A stretch of DNA of 34,840 nucleotides from Chloroflexota bacterium (GCA_003577005.1 QEUW01000033.1:9006-43845); one strand, 5' to 3'. Positions 23,586-32,078 are shown, counted from the stretch's first letter. The notes: a model not told the origin generated them from the letters alone. Numbers and translations: made by a program.

Positions 23586-24575
23586 ATGGAATATCGACAA
23601 CTTGGCAAGACAGAGATGCAGGTTTCCGTGCTGGCGTTGGGCTGCTGGCCCTTTGCCGGCGGGCGCTATTGGGGCGATCAGGATGATAACGCCTCGATTG
23701 CGACCGTCCATGCGGCGCTCGACGCCGGGATCAACTTTTTCGACACGGCCGAAGGCTACGAGGCCGGTCACTCGGAGCGCGTGTTGGGGCGGGCGCTGGT
23801 TGGCCGGCGCGAGCGGGCTGTCATCGCCACCAAAGTCTCGCCAAACCATTTGCGCCCGGATGAGGTGATTGCGGCCTGCGAGGGCAGCCTGCGTAATTTG
23901 CAGACCGACTACATCGACCTCTACCAGATCCACTGGCCCAATCACGACGTTCCGCTGGCCGATACTGTCGGTGCGTTACAGAAACTCAAGGAGCAGGGCA
24001 AGATCCGCGCCATCGGCGTCAGTAACTTTGCCGTACAAGACCTGTCGGAGATGGTTACGCTGGGCGAGTGCGCAACCGACCAGTTGCCTTACAGCCTGCT
24101 CTGGCGGGTGATCGAGCGCGAGCTCCAGCCGCTCTGTGTGGAGCACGGCGTCGGCATCATCTGCTACAGCCCGCTGGCCCAGGGCTTGCTGACCGGTCGT
24201 TATCGTTCAGCCGATGAGGTGCCCGATGGGCTGGCGCGCACCCGCTGGTATAACAGCAAACGGGCCATGGCGGATCACGACGAGCCAGGTTGTGAAAGCG
24301 AGGTCTTTGCGGCCGTCGAAGAAATCCGCACCATCGCCGCCGAAGCCGGCGCACCGATGGCTACGGTGGCGTTGGTCTGGGTGAAACAACAGCCAGCCGT
24401 CACTTCGTTCCTGGTCGGCGCCCGCAGCCCCGAAGAACTGGCCTGGAATCTGCCCGCAGCCGACTTGGCCCTGACGGACGATGTGCTGGCGCGCCTGGCC
24501 GCTGTCACCGAACCGGTGAAGGCGAAGCTGGGTAACAACCCCGATATGTGGTTGACGCCCTCCCGTATGCGCTAA
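23586..24575 (+). CDS. aldo/keto reductase
   Basis: A 329-aa NADPH-dependent aldo/keto reductase with the complete catalytic tetrad: D53 and Y58 in FFDTAEGYE, K83 in IATKVSPNH, H116 in YQIHWPNHD. The conserved GKIRAIGVSNF and the late cofactor-loop LVGARSPEEL are present. It resembles the AKR11/YhdN-like group (LGKTEMQVSVLALGCWPF start). GAGGAA lies 5 bases before ATG 23586. Its position directly after a 2OG dioxygenase suggests consecutive oxidation and reduction steps, but the substrate cannot be read. Confidence 0.92.
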   Translation: MEYRQLGKTEMQVSVLALGCWPFAGGRYWGDQDDNASIATVHAALDAGINFFDTAEGYEAGHSERVLGRALVGRRERAVIATKVSPNHLRPDEVIAACEGSLRNLQTDYIDLYQIHWPNHDVPLADTVGALQKLKEQGKIRAIGVSNFAVQDLSEMVTLGECATDQLPYSLLWRVIERELQPLCVEHGVGIICYSPLAQGLLTGRYRSADEVPDGLARTRWYNSKRAMADHDEPGCESEVFAAVEEIRTIAAEAGAPMATVALVWVKQQPAVTSFLVGARSPEELAWNLPAADLALTDDVLARLAAVTEPVKAKLGNNPDMWLTPSRMR

Positions 24576-24579
24576 AACC

Positions 24580-24804
24580 ATGACCAATAAAAAACACGCA
24601 GCGATCGAGAATCACATGGCGCAGCACAACAACGGGTCCAAGTTGGGATGGACGTTATTGGGGTGGATGAATCTGGTTGCCGTGGCCTTGCTCATCCTGG
24701 TCTTCACCGGCGCCCGGCCAACCTTGGGACAGATCCTGGGCGGGACAGCTCTATTCTTGTTTGTGACCATCCTGGTCGTGTGGGCGGCGCTGCGACGACG
24801 TTGA
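24580..24804 (+). CDS. small two-helix membrane protein
   Basis: A 74-aa protein starting 5 bases after the reductase stop. A basic and polar N-terminus (about 1-22) is followed by two hydrophobic helices (about 25-43 and 51-70) and a terminal ALRRR. No family is recognised. There is no clear ribosome site; ATG 24616 is an alternative start. Close spacing suggests coupling with the aldo/keto reductase. A good terminator-like hairpin follows at 24832-24858. Confidence 0.6.
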   Translation: MTNKKHAAIENHMAQHNNGSKLGWTLLGWMNLVAVALLILVFTGARPTLGQILGGTALFLFVTILVVWAALRRR

Positions 24805-24831
24805 GGTTGGCTTGTAGCTTTTGTTCATCAA

Positions 24832-24858
24832 GGGCGAGGCTCTAACAAAGCCTCGCCC
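24832..24858 (+). terminator. rho-independent-like terminator
   Basis: GGGCGAGGCT (24832-24841) pairs with AGCCTCGCCC (24849-24858); A-T pairs extend the stem outward and CTTTGG follows. Stem, loop and core closely resemble the hairpin at 34605-34633. Confidence 0.65.
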
Positions 24859-25277
24859 CTTTGGCGTGTGTTCAAATGTCACAGAACTGGCTGTATCCTA
24901 ATGTTTGTCAGTAATTCGTAAAGTCACGCCTGTTTTTGGCTGAATGGGTGCCCCGGCAGTGAGAGCGCTGCCCAGAGCAGACGAGTGCGCGACGCTTGTT
25001 CACCGATATATCGCCTCCCTCTTTCCTCACTGGACAAACAGCGCGATAATAGTATTGTCGTTGTCCAACACTTTGGGTTTGTGTGACGATTGTTTTGCGT
25101 GACGATTGTATTGTGCCCAGAGAGTAGCAGTCTGATCGTCTCTGTTGTTCCTTGACCATCCCAAAATACCTTTCCGCCCGTATAGCGCGCACCCGCTGAT
25201 GCACGCTACGCAGCAGAAACATATTTGCGGATGAGCCCTTAGTCTCCCCAGTTGGACCAATAAGGAGGAAAGAAAAC
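24859..25277. other. 419-bp gap with a 16-bp-period direct repeat
   Basis: No convincing gene is seen; minus-strand frames here have no family features. GTGACGATTGT occurs at 25083-25093 and again at 25099-25109, a period of 16 bp, about 170 bases before the BON gene. It might be a regulator site. The composition is markedly less GC-rich than the neighbouring genes. Confidence 0.4.
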
Positions 25278-25538
25278 ATGAGTCTGCTCAGCCGTTGGTT
25301 CGGACCCAAGTATAATGATGGTCAGTTGCTGGCCTATGCCCAGACCGCTGTGGCCGAAGACCCACTGGTCAGCGGTGTCGGCAATGTCATGATCAACAGT
25401 GAACGTGGAGTGATCACAATTACCGGTCGCGTGCAGCGCACCTCTGAGAAAGACCGGATCGAGGGTGCCATCCGCAGTGCATTGCGCGCGACTGGAATCA
25501 AATTTGAACGAATTGTGAATGATCTCCAGGTAGGCTGA
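25278..25538 (+). CDS. single BON-domain protein
   Basis: An 86-aa protein with one BON domain (about 15-85): DGQLLAYAQTAVAEDPLVSG, VMINSERGVITITGRVQ and IEGAIRSALRATGIKF, then ERIVNDLQV. BON domains bind phospholipid or envelope components and usually sit behind a signal peptide. Here the N-terminus (SLLSRWFGPKYNDG) has none, so a cytoplasmic or peripheral membrane role is more likely. AAGGAGG about 9 bases before the ATG is a very strong ribosome site, pointing to high expression. Confidence 0.85.
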   Translation: MSLLSRWFGPKYNDGQLLAYAQTAVAEDPLVSGVGNVMINSERGVITITGRVQRTSEKDRIEGAIRSALRATGIKFERIVNDLQVG

Positions 25539-25592
25539 CCCAAGAGAGATGTTTCCCTTCGTGTCTGTCAGGATATTGACCCGTTTGCAGAG

Positions 25593-25635
25593 GTGGTTTG
25601 GCGGCGCCGGATAGACCGCAAGCCCGCCAACCACC
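25593..25635 (+). terminator. hairpin after the BON gene
   Basis: GGTGGTTTGGCGG (25593-25605) pairs with CCGCCAACCACC (25624-25635) with one bulged T and an 18-base loop. It lies 54 bases after the stop and before the amidohydrolase promoter. Confidence 0.5.
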
Positions 25636-25684
25636 CTGGGAGCAGTTTATCCTCTCTGCGCAATACGCCCCCCGCTGCCGGTCG

Positions 25685-25715
25685 TTGGGGGTCGAACTTC
25701 TATCTGGGGTATAAT
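25685..25715 (+). promoter_or_regulatory. probable promoter of the amidohydrolase gene
   Basis: A perfect TATAAT at 25710-25715 is preceded, 19 bp upstream, by TTGGGG (25685-25690). The predicted start of transcription, near 25722, is about 40 bases before the ATG. The -10 is strong and the -35 is weak. Confidence 0.5.
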
Positions 25716-25761
25716 TGCTAATAGCAGCAACACGATCCAGGTAGAAAGGTGACCACAACCC

Positions 25762-26985
25762 ATGAGCGAACCGATTTCAAGCCAGGAACTTCTAACGCGC
25801 GCCCGCCAGTTGCACGAACGCATCCGCAGCTGGCGGCGCGAGATCCACCGCTACCCCGAACTCACCTTTACCGAACAACGCACCGCCAGTCTGGTCAACG
25901 CCACGTTGATCGACCTGGGCATTCCAACCGAAACCGAAGTCGCAAAGACCGGCGTGGTCGGCCACATCCGCGGCGCTGCTGGTCCCACGGTGGGTCTGCG
26001 CGCCGATATGGATGCACTGCCCATCCAGGAGGTCAACGGCAGCGAGTTTGACAGCACCCGGCCCGGTATCATGCATGCCTGTGGGCACGATGCCCACACC
26101 GCCATGTTGTTGGGGGCGGCGACCATCCTCAAGGAGCTAGCCGACCAGAACCGGCTACCAGGCAGCATCCGCCTGCTTTTCCAGCCGAGTGAAGAGGCGC
26201 AGGACGACGAGGGCAAGTCGGGCGGGATGCGCATGGTGGAAGAAGGGGCGCTTGATGGGCTCGATGCTGTGTTTGGGCTGCACGTCGACCCGCTCAACGA
26301 CACCGGTATCGTCTCCACCCGGCCCGGCCCAATGATGGCCTCAGCCGACACCTTCGAGCTAACCGTCGTCGGCTCTGGTGGTCACGCCGCCCGCCCGCAA
26401 CTGGCGGTGGACCCCATCGCGCTCTCGGTGCATGTGATCAACGCCATCCAACAGGTGGTGAGCCGGCGGCTCAACCCGCTCGAACCGGGCGTCATTACCA
26501 TCGGCACCATTCGGGGCGGCACGGTCAACAATGTCATCCCCGACACGGTGGAGATGACGGGGACAATCCGCGCTTTTTCTAAAAAAGGGCGCCAGACCTT
26601 GCTCGACGAACTGGAACGGGCCTGCCGCATCATCGAACCGCTGGGGGGGCGGGCTGAGTACAGGCTGATGCCCGGCTACCCGCCGACGGTCAACTCGCCC
26701 GAAGCCACCGGCGTGATGATGGACGCCATGCACGACCTGCTTGGCCCCGGCCAGGTCAAAGAGGCAGAGATGGGCATGGGCGCCGAGGACTTTAGCTTTA
26801 TGGCGCAGGCCGTACCAGGTAGCTTTTTGCGGCTAGGCGTCCACAATCCGGCTTGGGGCGAGAAGGTCTACCCGGTTCACCGCGCCGATTTTCGCCTCGA
26901 CGAAGATGCGTTGCCCATTGGCGCCGCAGCGCTGGCCGCGGCCGCCTTGCGCTGGATGGAGCAGAACGTAGAACGCAGAACGTAG
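25762..26985 (+). CDS. M20 family amidohydrolase (N-acyl-amino-acid/hippurate hydrolase type)
   Basis: A 407-aa metallo-amidohydrolase of family M20D. Metal site and catalytic motifs: [11 protein letters not shown] (D82), [12 protein letters not shown] (C107, H109, H112), QPSEEAQD (E144/E145), GLHVDP (H174) and the late [10 protein letters not shown] dimerisation (lid) domain lies at about 188-305, including GGHAARPQ. Relatives hydrolyse N-acyl or N-carbamoyl amino acids and IAA conjugates. AAAGGTGA lies about 8 bases before the ATG. The last residues (EQNVERRT) and the stop codon are encoded by the left arm of a heptad fold-back repeat, so the native C-terminus may have been altered. Confidence 0.92.
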   Translation: MSEPISSQELLTRARQLHERIRSWRREIHRYPELTFTEQRTASLVNATLIDLGIPTETEVAKTGVVGHIRGAAGPTVGLRADMDALPIQEVNGSEFDSTRPGIMHACGHDAHTAMLLGAATILKELADQNRLPGSIRLLFQPSEEAQDDEGKSGGMRMVEEGALDGLDAVFGLHVDPLNDTGIVSTRPGPMMASADTFELTVVGSGGHAARPQLAVDPIALSVHVINAIQQVVSRRLNPLEPGVITIGTIRGGTVNNVIPDTVEMTGTIRAFSKKGRQTLLDELERACRIIEPLGGRAEYRLMPGYPPTVNSPEATGVMMDAMHDLLGPGQVKEAEMGMGAEDFSFMAQAVPGSFLRLGVHNPAWGEKVYPVHRADFRLDEDALPIGAAALAAAALRWMEQNVERRT

Positions 26986-27234
26986 AATGTAGAGCGAGAC
27001 CGTGGAAGGTGGTGCGTTGCGGTCTTCAGAGACATGTCAACCGCCGTTTTGGGAACAAACGACTGTGGCGCTCCGTCGTATCGTCATGTCTAAGAGAATT
27101 GAGTTGTCAAATCGCATTGCCATGATCAAAGAAGGCAGCCACCCAAAGCAACATCAGCCTTGCTTGGATGGGGACCCACTTGCAGGATCTCCACCGGCGC
27201 GCAGCCGTTCTACGTTCTACGTTCTACGTTCTAC
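26961..27234. repeat. fold-back heptad element joining two genes
   Basis: The left arm (26961-26995) read on the minus strand gives ATTCTAC, GTTCTGC, GTTCTAC, GTTCTGC. The right arm (27207-27234) is four exact GTTCTAC units on the plus strand. Some 210 bases without a recognisable gene lie between. The left arm supplies the end of the amidohydrolase and the right arm part of the next gene's signal peptide. Confidence 0.8.
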
Positions 27235-27946
27235 GTTGCTGTTGGCATTCCTCCTGGTGTCATGTAACCAACCGCAGATTCAGCCGCTGACTTTTGCCTC
27301 GACACCGTGGGGCGCCGGAGAGGTAAGCGAGTACCAGATTACCGATGTCAACGGCCAGCCGGCCGGCACGGCGCGCTTTACCATCGAGCGGGGCGAAAGC
27401 CAACAAAACGGCGACGGCTGGTCGATCCGGCGGGAGATCGCTGCTCAAGGCACCACTGAAGTGGTGACCGTCGAGATGAACAACGGGCTGCGACCGATCA
27501 CATCGACGCTCGTCCGCACAGGCGGCCTCCAGCGGGTGCAGGAGTCGGTCAAGGCGAGTTACGACAGCGGCCAGGTAGACATGGAACTGACCACAGCGCA
27601 GAATGTGACAACCTACCAGCGAGTCAACATCACCAGCGATGCGCGCGATGGGTGGGTGCTGTTGCCTGTGGTGCGCGCCCTGCCACTGGCTGAGCGCTAC
27701 GCCACGCGGATCAACTCGTTTGTCCCGATCCTGGGCCGGTTGGAGACTTTTACCGTGGCCGTAGTGGGCGGCGAGCAAGTCGCAGTGCCCGCCGGGACCT
27801 TTGCCGCATATAAGGTCGAACTGAGCGCACGCGACCACAAGACAACGGCCTGGTTTACCCAAGATGCGCCGCACGTTCTCATCAAATATGTAGATGGGCG
27901 CAACCGTGGCACCTTTGAATTGACCGAATTTCAGCCGGGGGAGTAG
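27122..27946 (+). CDS. DUF3108-like lipoprotein
   Basis: A 274-aa protein from ATG 27122. A lipobox (FLLVSC, C48) follows a hydrophobic stretch LLLAFLLV; the mature part is beta-rich with GEVSEYQITDVNGQPAGTAR, ATRINSFVPILGRLETF, and VAVPAGTFAAYKVELS, as in DUF3108-type envelope proteins (the last motif is a hallmark). The start is unclear: ATGs at 27086 and 27122 and a GTG at 27002 all lack good ribosome sites and give an unusually long n-region. The residues just before the hydrophobic core (STFYVLRST) are encoded by GTTCTAC repeats. The N-terminus may therefore have been rebuilt by the repeat. It starts an operon with the next two genes. Confidence 0.7.
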   Translation: MIKEGSHPKQHQPCLDGDPLAGSPPARSRSTFYVLRSTLLLAFLLVSCNQPQIQPLTFASTPWGAGEVSEYQITDVNGQPAGTARFTIERGESQQNGDGWSIRREIAAQGTTEVVTVEMNNGLRPITSTLVRTGGLQRVQESVKASYDSGQVDMELTTAQNVTTYQRVNITSDARDGWVLLPVVRALPLAERYATRINSFVPILGRLETFTVAVVGGEQVAVPAGTFAAYKVELSARDHKTTAWFTQDAPHVLIKYVDGRNRGTFELTEFQPGE

Positions 27947-27961
27947 CAGAGCGAGGCGATC

Positions 27962-28438
27962 ATGGGAATCCGGTTTGATAAGTTTACCTGGGTGGTGATA
28001 TTGGTGGTTCTCCTGCTGCTGGTAGCGGCCGTCGTCACGGTCAATCGCAGCCAGGGCGAACCTGCTGAGCTCGCCTACCGCACGGACGATGACCCGGCCA
28101 CACCGGTCTGGAATGCGTTTGTGGCGTTTCAACGGGGGGATATTAGCACGGCGCGGGCACAGTATAGCAGCCGTCTGCTGGATGAGCAACGACGCAACGG
28201 CTTTGACCCTTTTACCGGTCGCGGTTATATGGACGACCGCACAGCCCAGCGGTTGCGCATCGCCGGGGTCGAACTGGACCCGGCTGACCCTGACCGCGCC
28301 TATGTGACCATTACGATAGACCGTTATTATCCAGGCGGCTTGTTTGGCGGCGGCAGCACTTCGAGCTCGCGCCGGACGCTGCAAGTGGTGCGCGAAGAGG
28401 GCGCATGGAAGCTAGATACCGATGAGTACTTCTACTGA
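27962..28438 (+). CDS. single-pass membrane protein, NTF2-like tail suspected
   Basis: A 158-aa protein with one N-terminal helix (about 9-28, VVILVVLLLLVAAVVTV) and an exported soluble domain. FVAFQRGDISTARAQYSSRL near the start of that domain and a final GAWKLDTDEYF match the style of small NTF2-like/DUF4878 folds, where the last strand reads WKID. A glycine/serine-rich loop (LFGGGSTSSSRR) interrupts it. It starts 15 bases after the lipoprotein stop, and its end overlaps the DUF5671 gene by 17 bases. Confidence 0.7.
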   Translation: MGIRFDKFTWVVILVVLLLLVAAVVTVNRSQGEPAELAYRTDDDPATPVWNAFVAFQRGDISTARAQYSSRLLDEQRRNGFDPFTGRGYMDDRTAQRLRIAGVELDPADPDRAYVTITIDRYYPGGLFGGGSTSSSRRTLQVVREEGAWKLDTDEYFY

Positions 28439-30140
28439 TCGTACAGTGGCGGGCGCCGGTGATGTGGTAGCGCCGCGGGGCGACCGGCTGGCAACTATCC
28501 GCCGGCTTTATTTTTACCTGATCGCACTGGTCAGTTTTATCGCTGCGCTGGCCGGGCTGGACAGCCTGCTCCAGCAGTTGACCAACGTCTGGTTGGGTGC
28601 GCCTGCGCTGGGAACGCTCTATGACAACGCCTACACCCGCCAGGTCATCGCCCAGAGCGGCGGTGTCTTGCTGGTGGCGACCCCGATCTTTTTGTTGCAC
28701 TGGGGCTATATGCAGCGGCGGCTCGATGAGCCGGGCGAAAGAGGGGCTGCGCTGCGCAAGTTCTTTCTCTATGTCGCATCGGCTGTGGCGGTCGGCTATG
28801 TGCTGGTGCGCAGCTACGGGCTCTTGAGCGAATTGGCACGGCTGGCTTTGGGCCAACCGTTGGCAGCGAGCGACCTGTGGCCGAGCGAGTGGCTGCACTG
28901 GCTGCTCATGATTGTGGCAGCAGGTGCGCTGCAACTCTATCTGCACAGTGTGCTTATCGGCGACGGCGACTATGGCCGTGAGGTGGATCTGGCTGGCAGT
29001 TGGCGGCGGCTCTATCAGGCATTGGCCGGTCTGTTGGGGTTGGGGTTGCTGATTCAGGGCAGCGCCGACATCATCGGTGCTGTCTGGCGTGCGCTGAGCG
29101 ACCTGACGGCGGAGCAACTGGTCACCGCTGGAGGCTTGTGGCGCTATCAGCTCAGCGACGGCATTGCGTTGACCTTGCTGGGCGCGGCGCTGGCGCGCGT
29201 CAACTGGCGACGTTGGCTGGCGATTACGGCAGCATCTCCCGTCGAGGCTATAAGTGTCCTGCGGCGCTGCTATCTCTATATTGCGGTGGTGGGGAGCGCA
29301 CTGGCTACGCTCATCCCCCTGGCCAATCTGGTGTACGAGGTGCTGCTGGTGCTCTTTGATAGCCCGTCAGCATCGTGGGCCGGGCTGCCGGATCGGCTGA
29401 TGGATTCGCTCCCATACGTGCCGGCAGGCTTGATCAGTTGGGTGTGGCACTGGCACGTGCTGCGGCAAGAGGCAGCGCAATTTGGCGAAAGCCACGAAGG
29501 CGCTACGGTGCGGCGGCTCTACTATTATGCTGTAGCTGCAACCGGGCTTACTCTGCTCTGGTTTGGCGCCGTGAGCATCTTGCAAGCTGGGCTGGACTGG
29601 CTGCTTGTCGTGGGTCCGCGGGAAGGGCGTTTTTGGGTTGAACCGCTGGCCACGGGGTTGAGCTTGCTAGCCGTAGGTGTGCCGATCTGGTCTGTACACT
29701 GGCGGACAGCCCAGGCGCAAGCGCACCGGAGTGATGCACAAGGGGCGCAAGAGCGGACTTCGCTGCCCCGGCGCATCTATCTCTATGGTGTGGCCTTGGT
29801 GGGCGCGCTGCTGATCCTCTTCTATTTGGCGCAGGTGGTCTATCGCCTGCTGCTGTTGCTGCTGGGTGACCCCGACGCCGGTCTGCTCTCAGCTACCACT
29901 GTGGCGGATGTTGCCCGCAGCGCCATCGCGGCAGTGCTGTGGGTGGTGCATGTGCTGGCGATTCGGGATGATACACGCAGGGTGGCGCCGGAACCCCAAT
30001 CTGAAGCGGTGCCCCCTGTAGAGCAACGGGCCGCGCTCCGCCAGCGGATCGAGCAGTTGGAGGCCGAACTGGCAAGCGCCCGATCCGCATTGGCGGTGCT
30101 AGAGGCGTCAGAGAACTCTAACCAATCCGCTGCACCTTGA
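28422..30140 (+). CDS. DUF5671 repeat membrane protein with C-terminal coiled coil
   Basis: A 572-aa polytopic protein made of repeated modules that begin with an R-R-x-Y-x-Y-type signature followed by two to three helices: RRLYFYLIALVSF, RRCYLYIAVVGSA, RRLYYYAVAATGL and RRIYLYGVALVGA, with weaker copies between. This is the DUF5671 pattern. The modules repeat every 100-130 residues. The C-terminus (about 525-565) is a soluble coiled coil, LRQRIEQLEAELASARSAL. The start overlaps the previous gene by 17 bases, so the two are coupled. Function is unknown. Its 3' end overlaps the convergent dehydrogenase gene by 23 bases. Confidence 0.85.
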   Translation: MSTSTDRTVAGAGDVVAPRGDRLATIRRLYFYLIALVSFIAALAGLDSLLQQLTNVWLGAPALGTLYDNAYTRQVIAQSGGVLLVATPIFLLHWGYMQRRLDEPGERGAALRKFFLYVASAVAVGYVLVRSYGLLSELARLALGQPLAASDLWPSEWLHWLLMIVAAGALQLYLHSVLIGDGDYGREVDLAGSWRRLYQALAGLLGLGLLIQGSADIIGAVWRALSDLTAEQLVTAGGLWRYQLSDGIALTLLGAALARVNWRRWLAITAASPVEAISVLRRCYLYIAVVGSALATLIPLANLVYEVLLVLFDSPSASWAGLPDRLMDSLPYVPAGLISWVWHWHVLRQEAAQFGESHEGATVRRLYYYAVAATGLTLLWFGAVSILQAGLDWLLVVGPREGRFWVEPLATGLSLLAVGVPIWSVHWRTAQAQAHRSDAQGAQERTSLPRRIYLYGVALVGALLILFYLAQVVYRLLLLLLGDPDAGLLSATTVADVARSAIAAVLWVVHVLAIRDDTRRVAPEPQSEAVPPVEQRAALRQRIEQLEAELASARSALAVLEASENSNQSAAP

Positions 30141-31122
30141 CCGGCAGCCCCGTGTGGATCGATTCCCAGCAGGCGGCCGCAGTGGCAATGACTTGAGCGC
30201 CCTCTAGTTCGTTGATCAGCGGCTGTCTGTCTTCCAGCAGACACTGTTCAAAGTGGCGCATATAACGCCAGACTTCGCGACCATGGCCGCTCTCTTTGCC
30301 AAAGGTCAGCTTCATCACCGGCTGGCCGGGCACTTTGTCCAACACCAGTTGGTCATTGACAATCGAGCCCTTGTCGCCATAGATGCCCAACCCTAGCATA
30401 GGCAGCGGCGGCTCCACCAGCCCAAAGACGGCCAGCACACGGGCAATGACACCGTTGGCAAACTTCAGGTTGATGAGAAAGTTGTCCTGCTTGGGGTAGC
30501 GGAGGTCGATGCCGCTGTGCGACGCATAGACAAAGATCTCGTCCACATCGCCAAAGAACCAGCGCAACAGGTCAATGGGGTGGCAGGCGCCACCGTAGAG
30601 CAGATCCTGTGTCTGTTCGTGGCGCCAGGGCGTGCGATCCAGCACAGGGCGCATATCGTGGACATAATGCGCTTCGGCAAAGAGGGGCCGCCCCAGGTCG
30701 CCGTCGTCGTACAGCTTCTTGGCTGCCACAAATGCGGGTGTAAAACGGCAAGTCTGGCCGACCATGAACTTGATCCCATGCTCACGCACGAGTTGCACGG
30801 TACGCGCCGCCTCGTCGGGTGAGACGACCATCGGTTTGGTGCAGATGATATGCTTGCCGGCGCGCGCCGCAGCCTCAATATGCACCATGTGCAGGTGATC
30901 GGGCGAATAAATGCCGACCACCTGAATCTCTGGCCGCTCGACCAGCTCGCGATAATCGGTCGTGGCAAAGGCAACGTCATGCTCGCGCTGTGTCTGGCGC
31001 AGCCGCGCTGCATCGGTATCGCACAGCCCCCGCACCACCAGGCGCGAATCCCCATCCTGGTTGACGGCCAGCATATTTTTCCCCATACCCAACCCGATGA
31101 CACCGACGCCAATATTTTTCAT
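30118..31122 (-). CDS. Gfo/Idh/MocA family oxidoreductase
   Basis: A 334-aa NAD(P)-dependent dehydrogenase. The Rossmann motif GVIGLGMG (7-14), K96 in CTKPMVV, and the catalytic-region GGACHPIDLLRWFFGD are those of sugar/inositol dehydrogenases of this family. It oxidises or epimerises a sugar-like substrate; the exact one is unknown. AGGA lies about 7 bases before ATG 31122. It is the last gene of a minus-strand cluster with a sugar-type ABC transporter and a PhyH dioxygenase, which argues for catabolism of an imported polyol or sugar derivative. The 3' end overlaps the convergent DUF5671 gene. Confidence 0.92.
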   Translation of the reverse strand: MKNIGVGVIGLGMGKNMLAVNQDGDSRLVVRGLCDTDAARLRQTQREHDVAFATTDYRELVERPEIQVVGIYSPDHLHMVHIEAAARAGKHIICTKPMVVSPDEAARTVQLVREHGIKFMVGQTCRFTPAFVAAKKLYDDGDLGRPLFAEAHYVHDMRPVLDRTPWRHEQTQDLLYGGACHPIDLLRWFFGDVDEIFVYASHSGIDLRYPKQDNFLINLKFANGVIARVLAVFGLVEPPLPMLGLGIYGDKGSIVNDQLVLDKVPGQPVMKLTFGKESGHGREVWRYMRHFEQCLLEDRQPLINELEGAQVIATAAACWESIHTGLPVKVQRIG

Positions 31123-31157
31123 ACCAGGTTCCTGAAAAGCAGTTGGCGCTATGCGAA

Positions 31158-31213
31158 CACAGAATGCACAGAGGAGCCTCTGCGTTCTCTGCGGCTCCTC
31201 CGTGTCCTCTGTG
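31158..31213. terminator. hairpin of nonamer-like repeats between PhyH and dehydrogenase genes
   Basis: A left arm (31158-31178) and a right arm (31193-31213) match at 17 of 21 positions with a perfect 8-bp core (GAGGAGCC/GGCTCCTC). The right side contains degenerate 9-mers (CCTCTGCGT, TCTCTGCGG, TCCTCTGTG). It occupies the 101-base gap between the two minus-strand genes and could modulate read-through into the dehydrogenase. Confidence 0.5.
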
Positions 31214-31223
31214 AACCTGCTGT

Positions 31224-32018
31224 TTATATCCTCGCCCGCAGCAGAGGCCGGCCAAACGAGACGCCCAGATATTCACCGCTGCGCAACGAGCGCGTGCCGG
31301 GAACCATGTAGTGGATGGCCAAGGCGCGGCGCTGCCAGGGTGTGGTGTTGGGTTCGGTCATGTGGAGCGTCTGGCAGTGATGGATGGTGATCCCGCCAGC
31401 CGGCAGATCGACCACCACGGCGCGGCTGGTGTCGGCATGGTCACCGCTGTCGAGCAGGGCGTTGCTGGTGCTGGCTTTGGCATGGCCCACGGCCTGTAAG
31501 TGCGTGCCGGGAATGAACTGCATGGCGCCATTCTCTCGTGTCACATCATCTAACGTCAGCCAGGCGCTGACCAGGTTGGGCGGGGTACAGCGCCAGTAGG
31601 CGTTGTCCTGGTGCCAGTGGACGGGACCGCCGGTGTGGGCCGGCTTCCAGAGCGCCTGGTCGTGGAAGAGCTGGATATTGGGGCCGATGAGATCCTCAAT
31701 GACATCGAGGATGCGGTCGTCTCCGACTAGACGACGGAAGAGGATGCTGACCTCGCACATCTGCATGATCTGGAGCATCTGCTTGCTGGCCTGGTTTTTG
31801 GCGTCAAGGTCGTCTGTGTTGTCAATGGCCAGGTTGCGGAAGTTGATCTTGCCGGCGCGCGCCTCGGCAAAGATGCGGTCGTATTCGGCGCGATAGCACT
31901 CGATCTCATCGTCGGTCAAGATTTTGCCGACCTTGAGAAAGCCATTGGCCCAGAATTCATCCACCTGGTCTGGGGTTAAGGCGCGAAGGCCTTGCATGGC
32001 GTGCGCTCCATTTTGCAT
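31224..32018 (-). CDS. phytanoyl-CoA dioxygenase (PhyH) family protein
   Basis: A 264-aa Fe(II)/2OG oxygenase. Fe ligands are H136-Q-D138 (HWHQDNAYW) and probably H219 (CQTLHMTEPN); R230 or R231 binds 2OG (WQRRALAIHYM). The N-terminal LTPDQVDEFWANGFLKV is the usual PhyH opening. ATG 32018 is chosen since AGGAG lies 9 bases upstream; a TTG at 32024 would add two residues. It lies between GNAT and Gfo/Idh genes, a grouping in which PhyH proteins often hydroxylate a small metabolite rather than phytanoyl-CoA. Confidence 0.92.
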   Translation of the reverse strand: MQNGAHAMQGLRALTPDQVDEFWANGFLKVGKILTDDEIECYRAEYDRIFAEARAGKINFRNLAIDNTDDLDAKNQASKQMLQIMQMCEVSILFRRLVGDDRILDVIEDLIGPNIQLFHDQALWKPAHTGGPVHWHQDNAYWRCTPPNLVSAWLTLDDVTRENGAMQFIPGTHLQAVGHAKASTSNALLDSGDHADTSRAVVVDLPAGGITIHHCQTLHMTEPNTTPWQRRALAIHYMVPGTRSLRSGEYLGVSFGRPLLRARI

Positions 32019-32078
32019 GGTCAAAATCTCCTGTATAGTCTACGGTTGACGAGCCAGCGAAAGCGTGGCCCGATCGCG

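Noticed and set aside
24908..25309. Minus-strand open frame of 133 codons in the gap before the BON gene
   Set aside because: No family motif, no ribosome site and irregular composition; it also overlaps the BON start.
27207..27234. Tandem GTTCTAC considered as a CRISPR array
   Set aside because: The units are contiguous 7-mers with no spacers, and no cas gene is present in the window.
32041..32075. Similarity of a GCCAGCGAAAGCGT stretch to the triple-heptamer promoter
   Set aside because: Only the first half resembles it; the second and third heptamers and the -10 spacing are missing, and it faces away from the PhyH gene.
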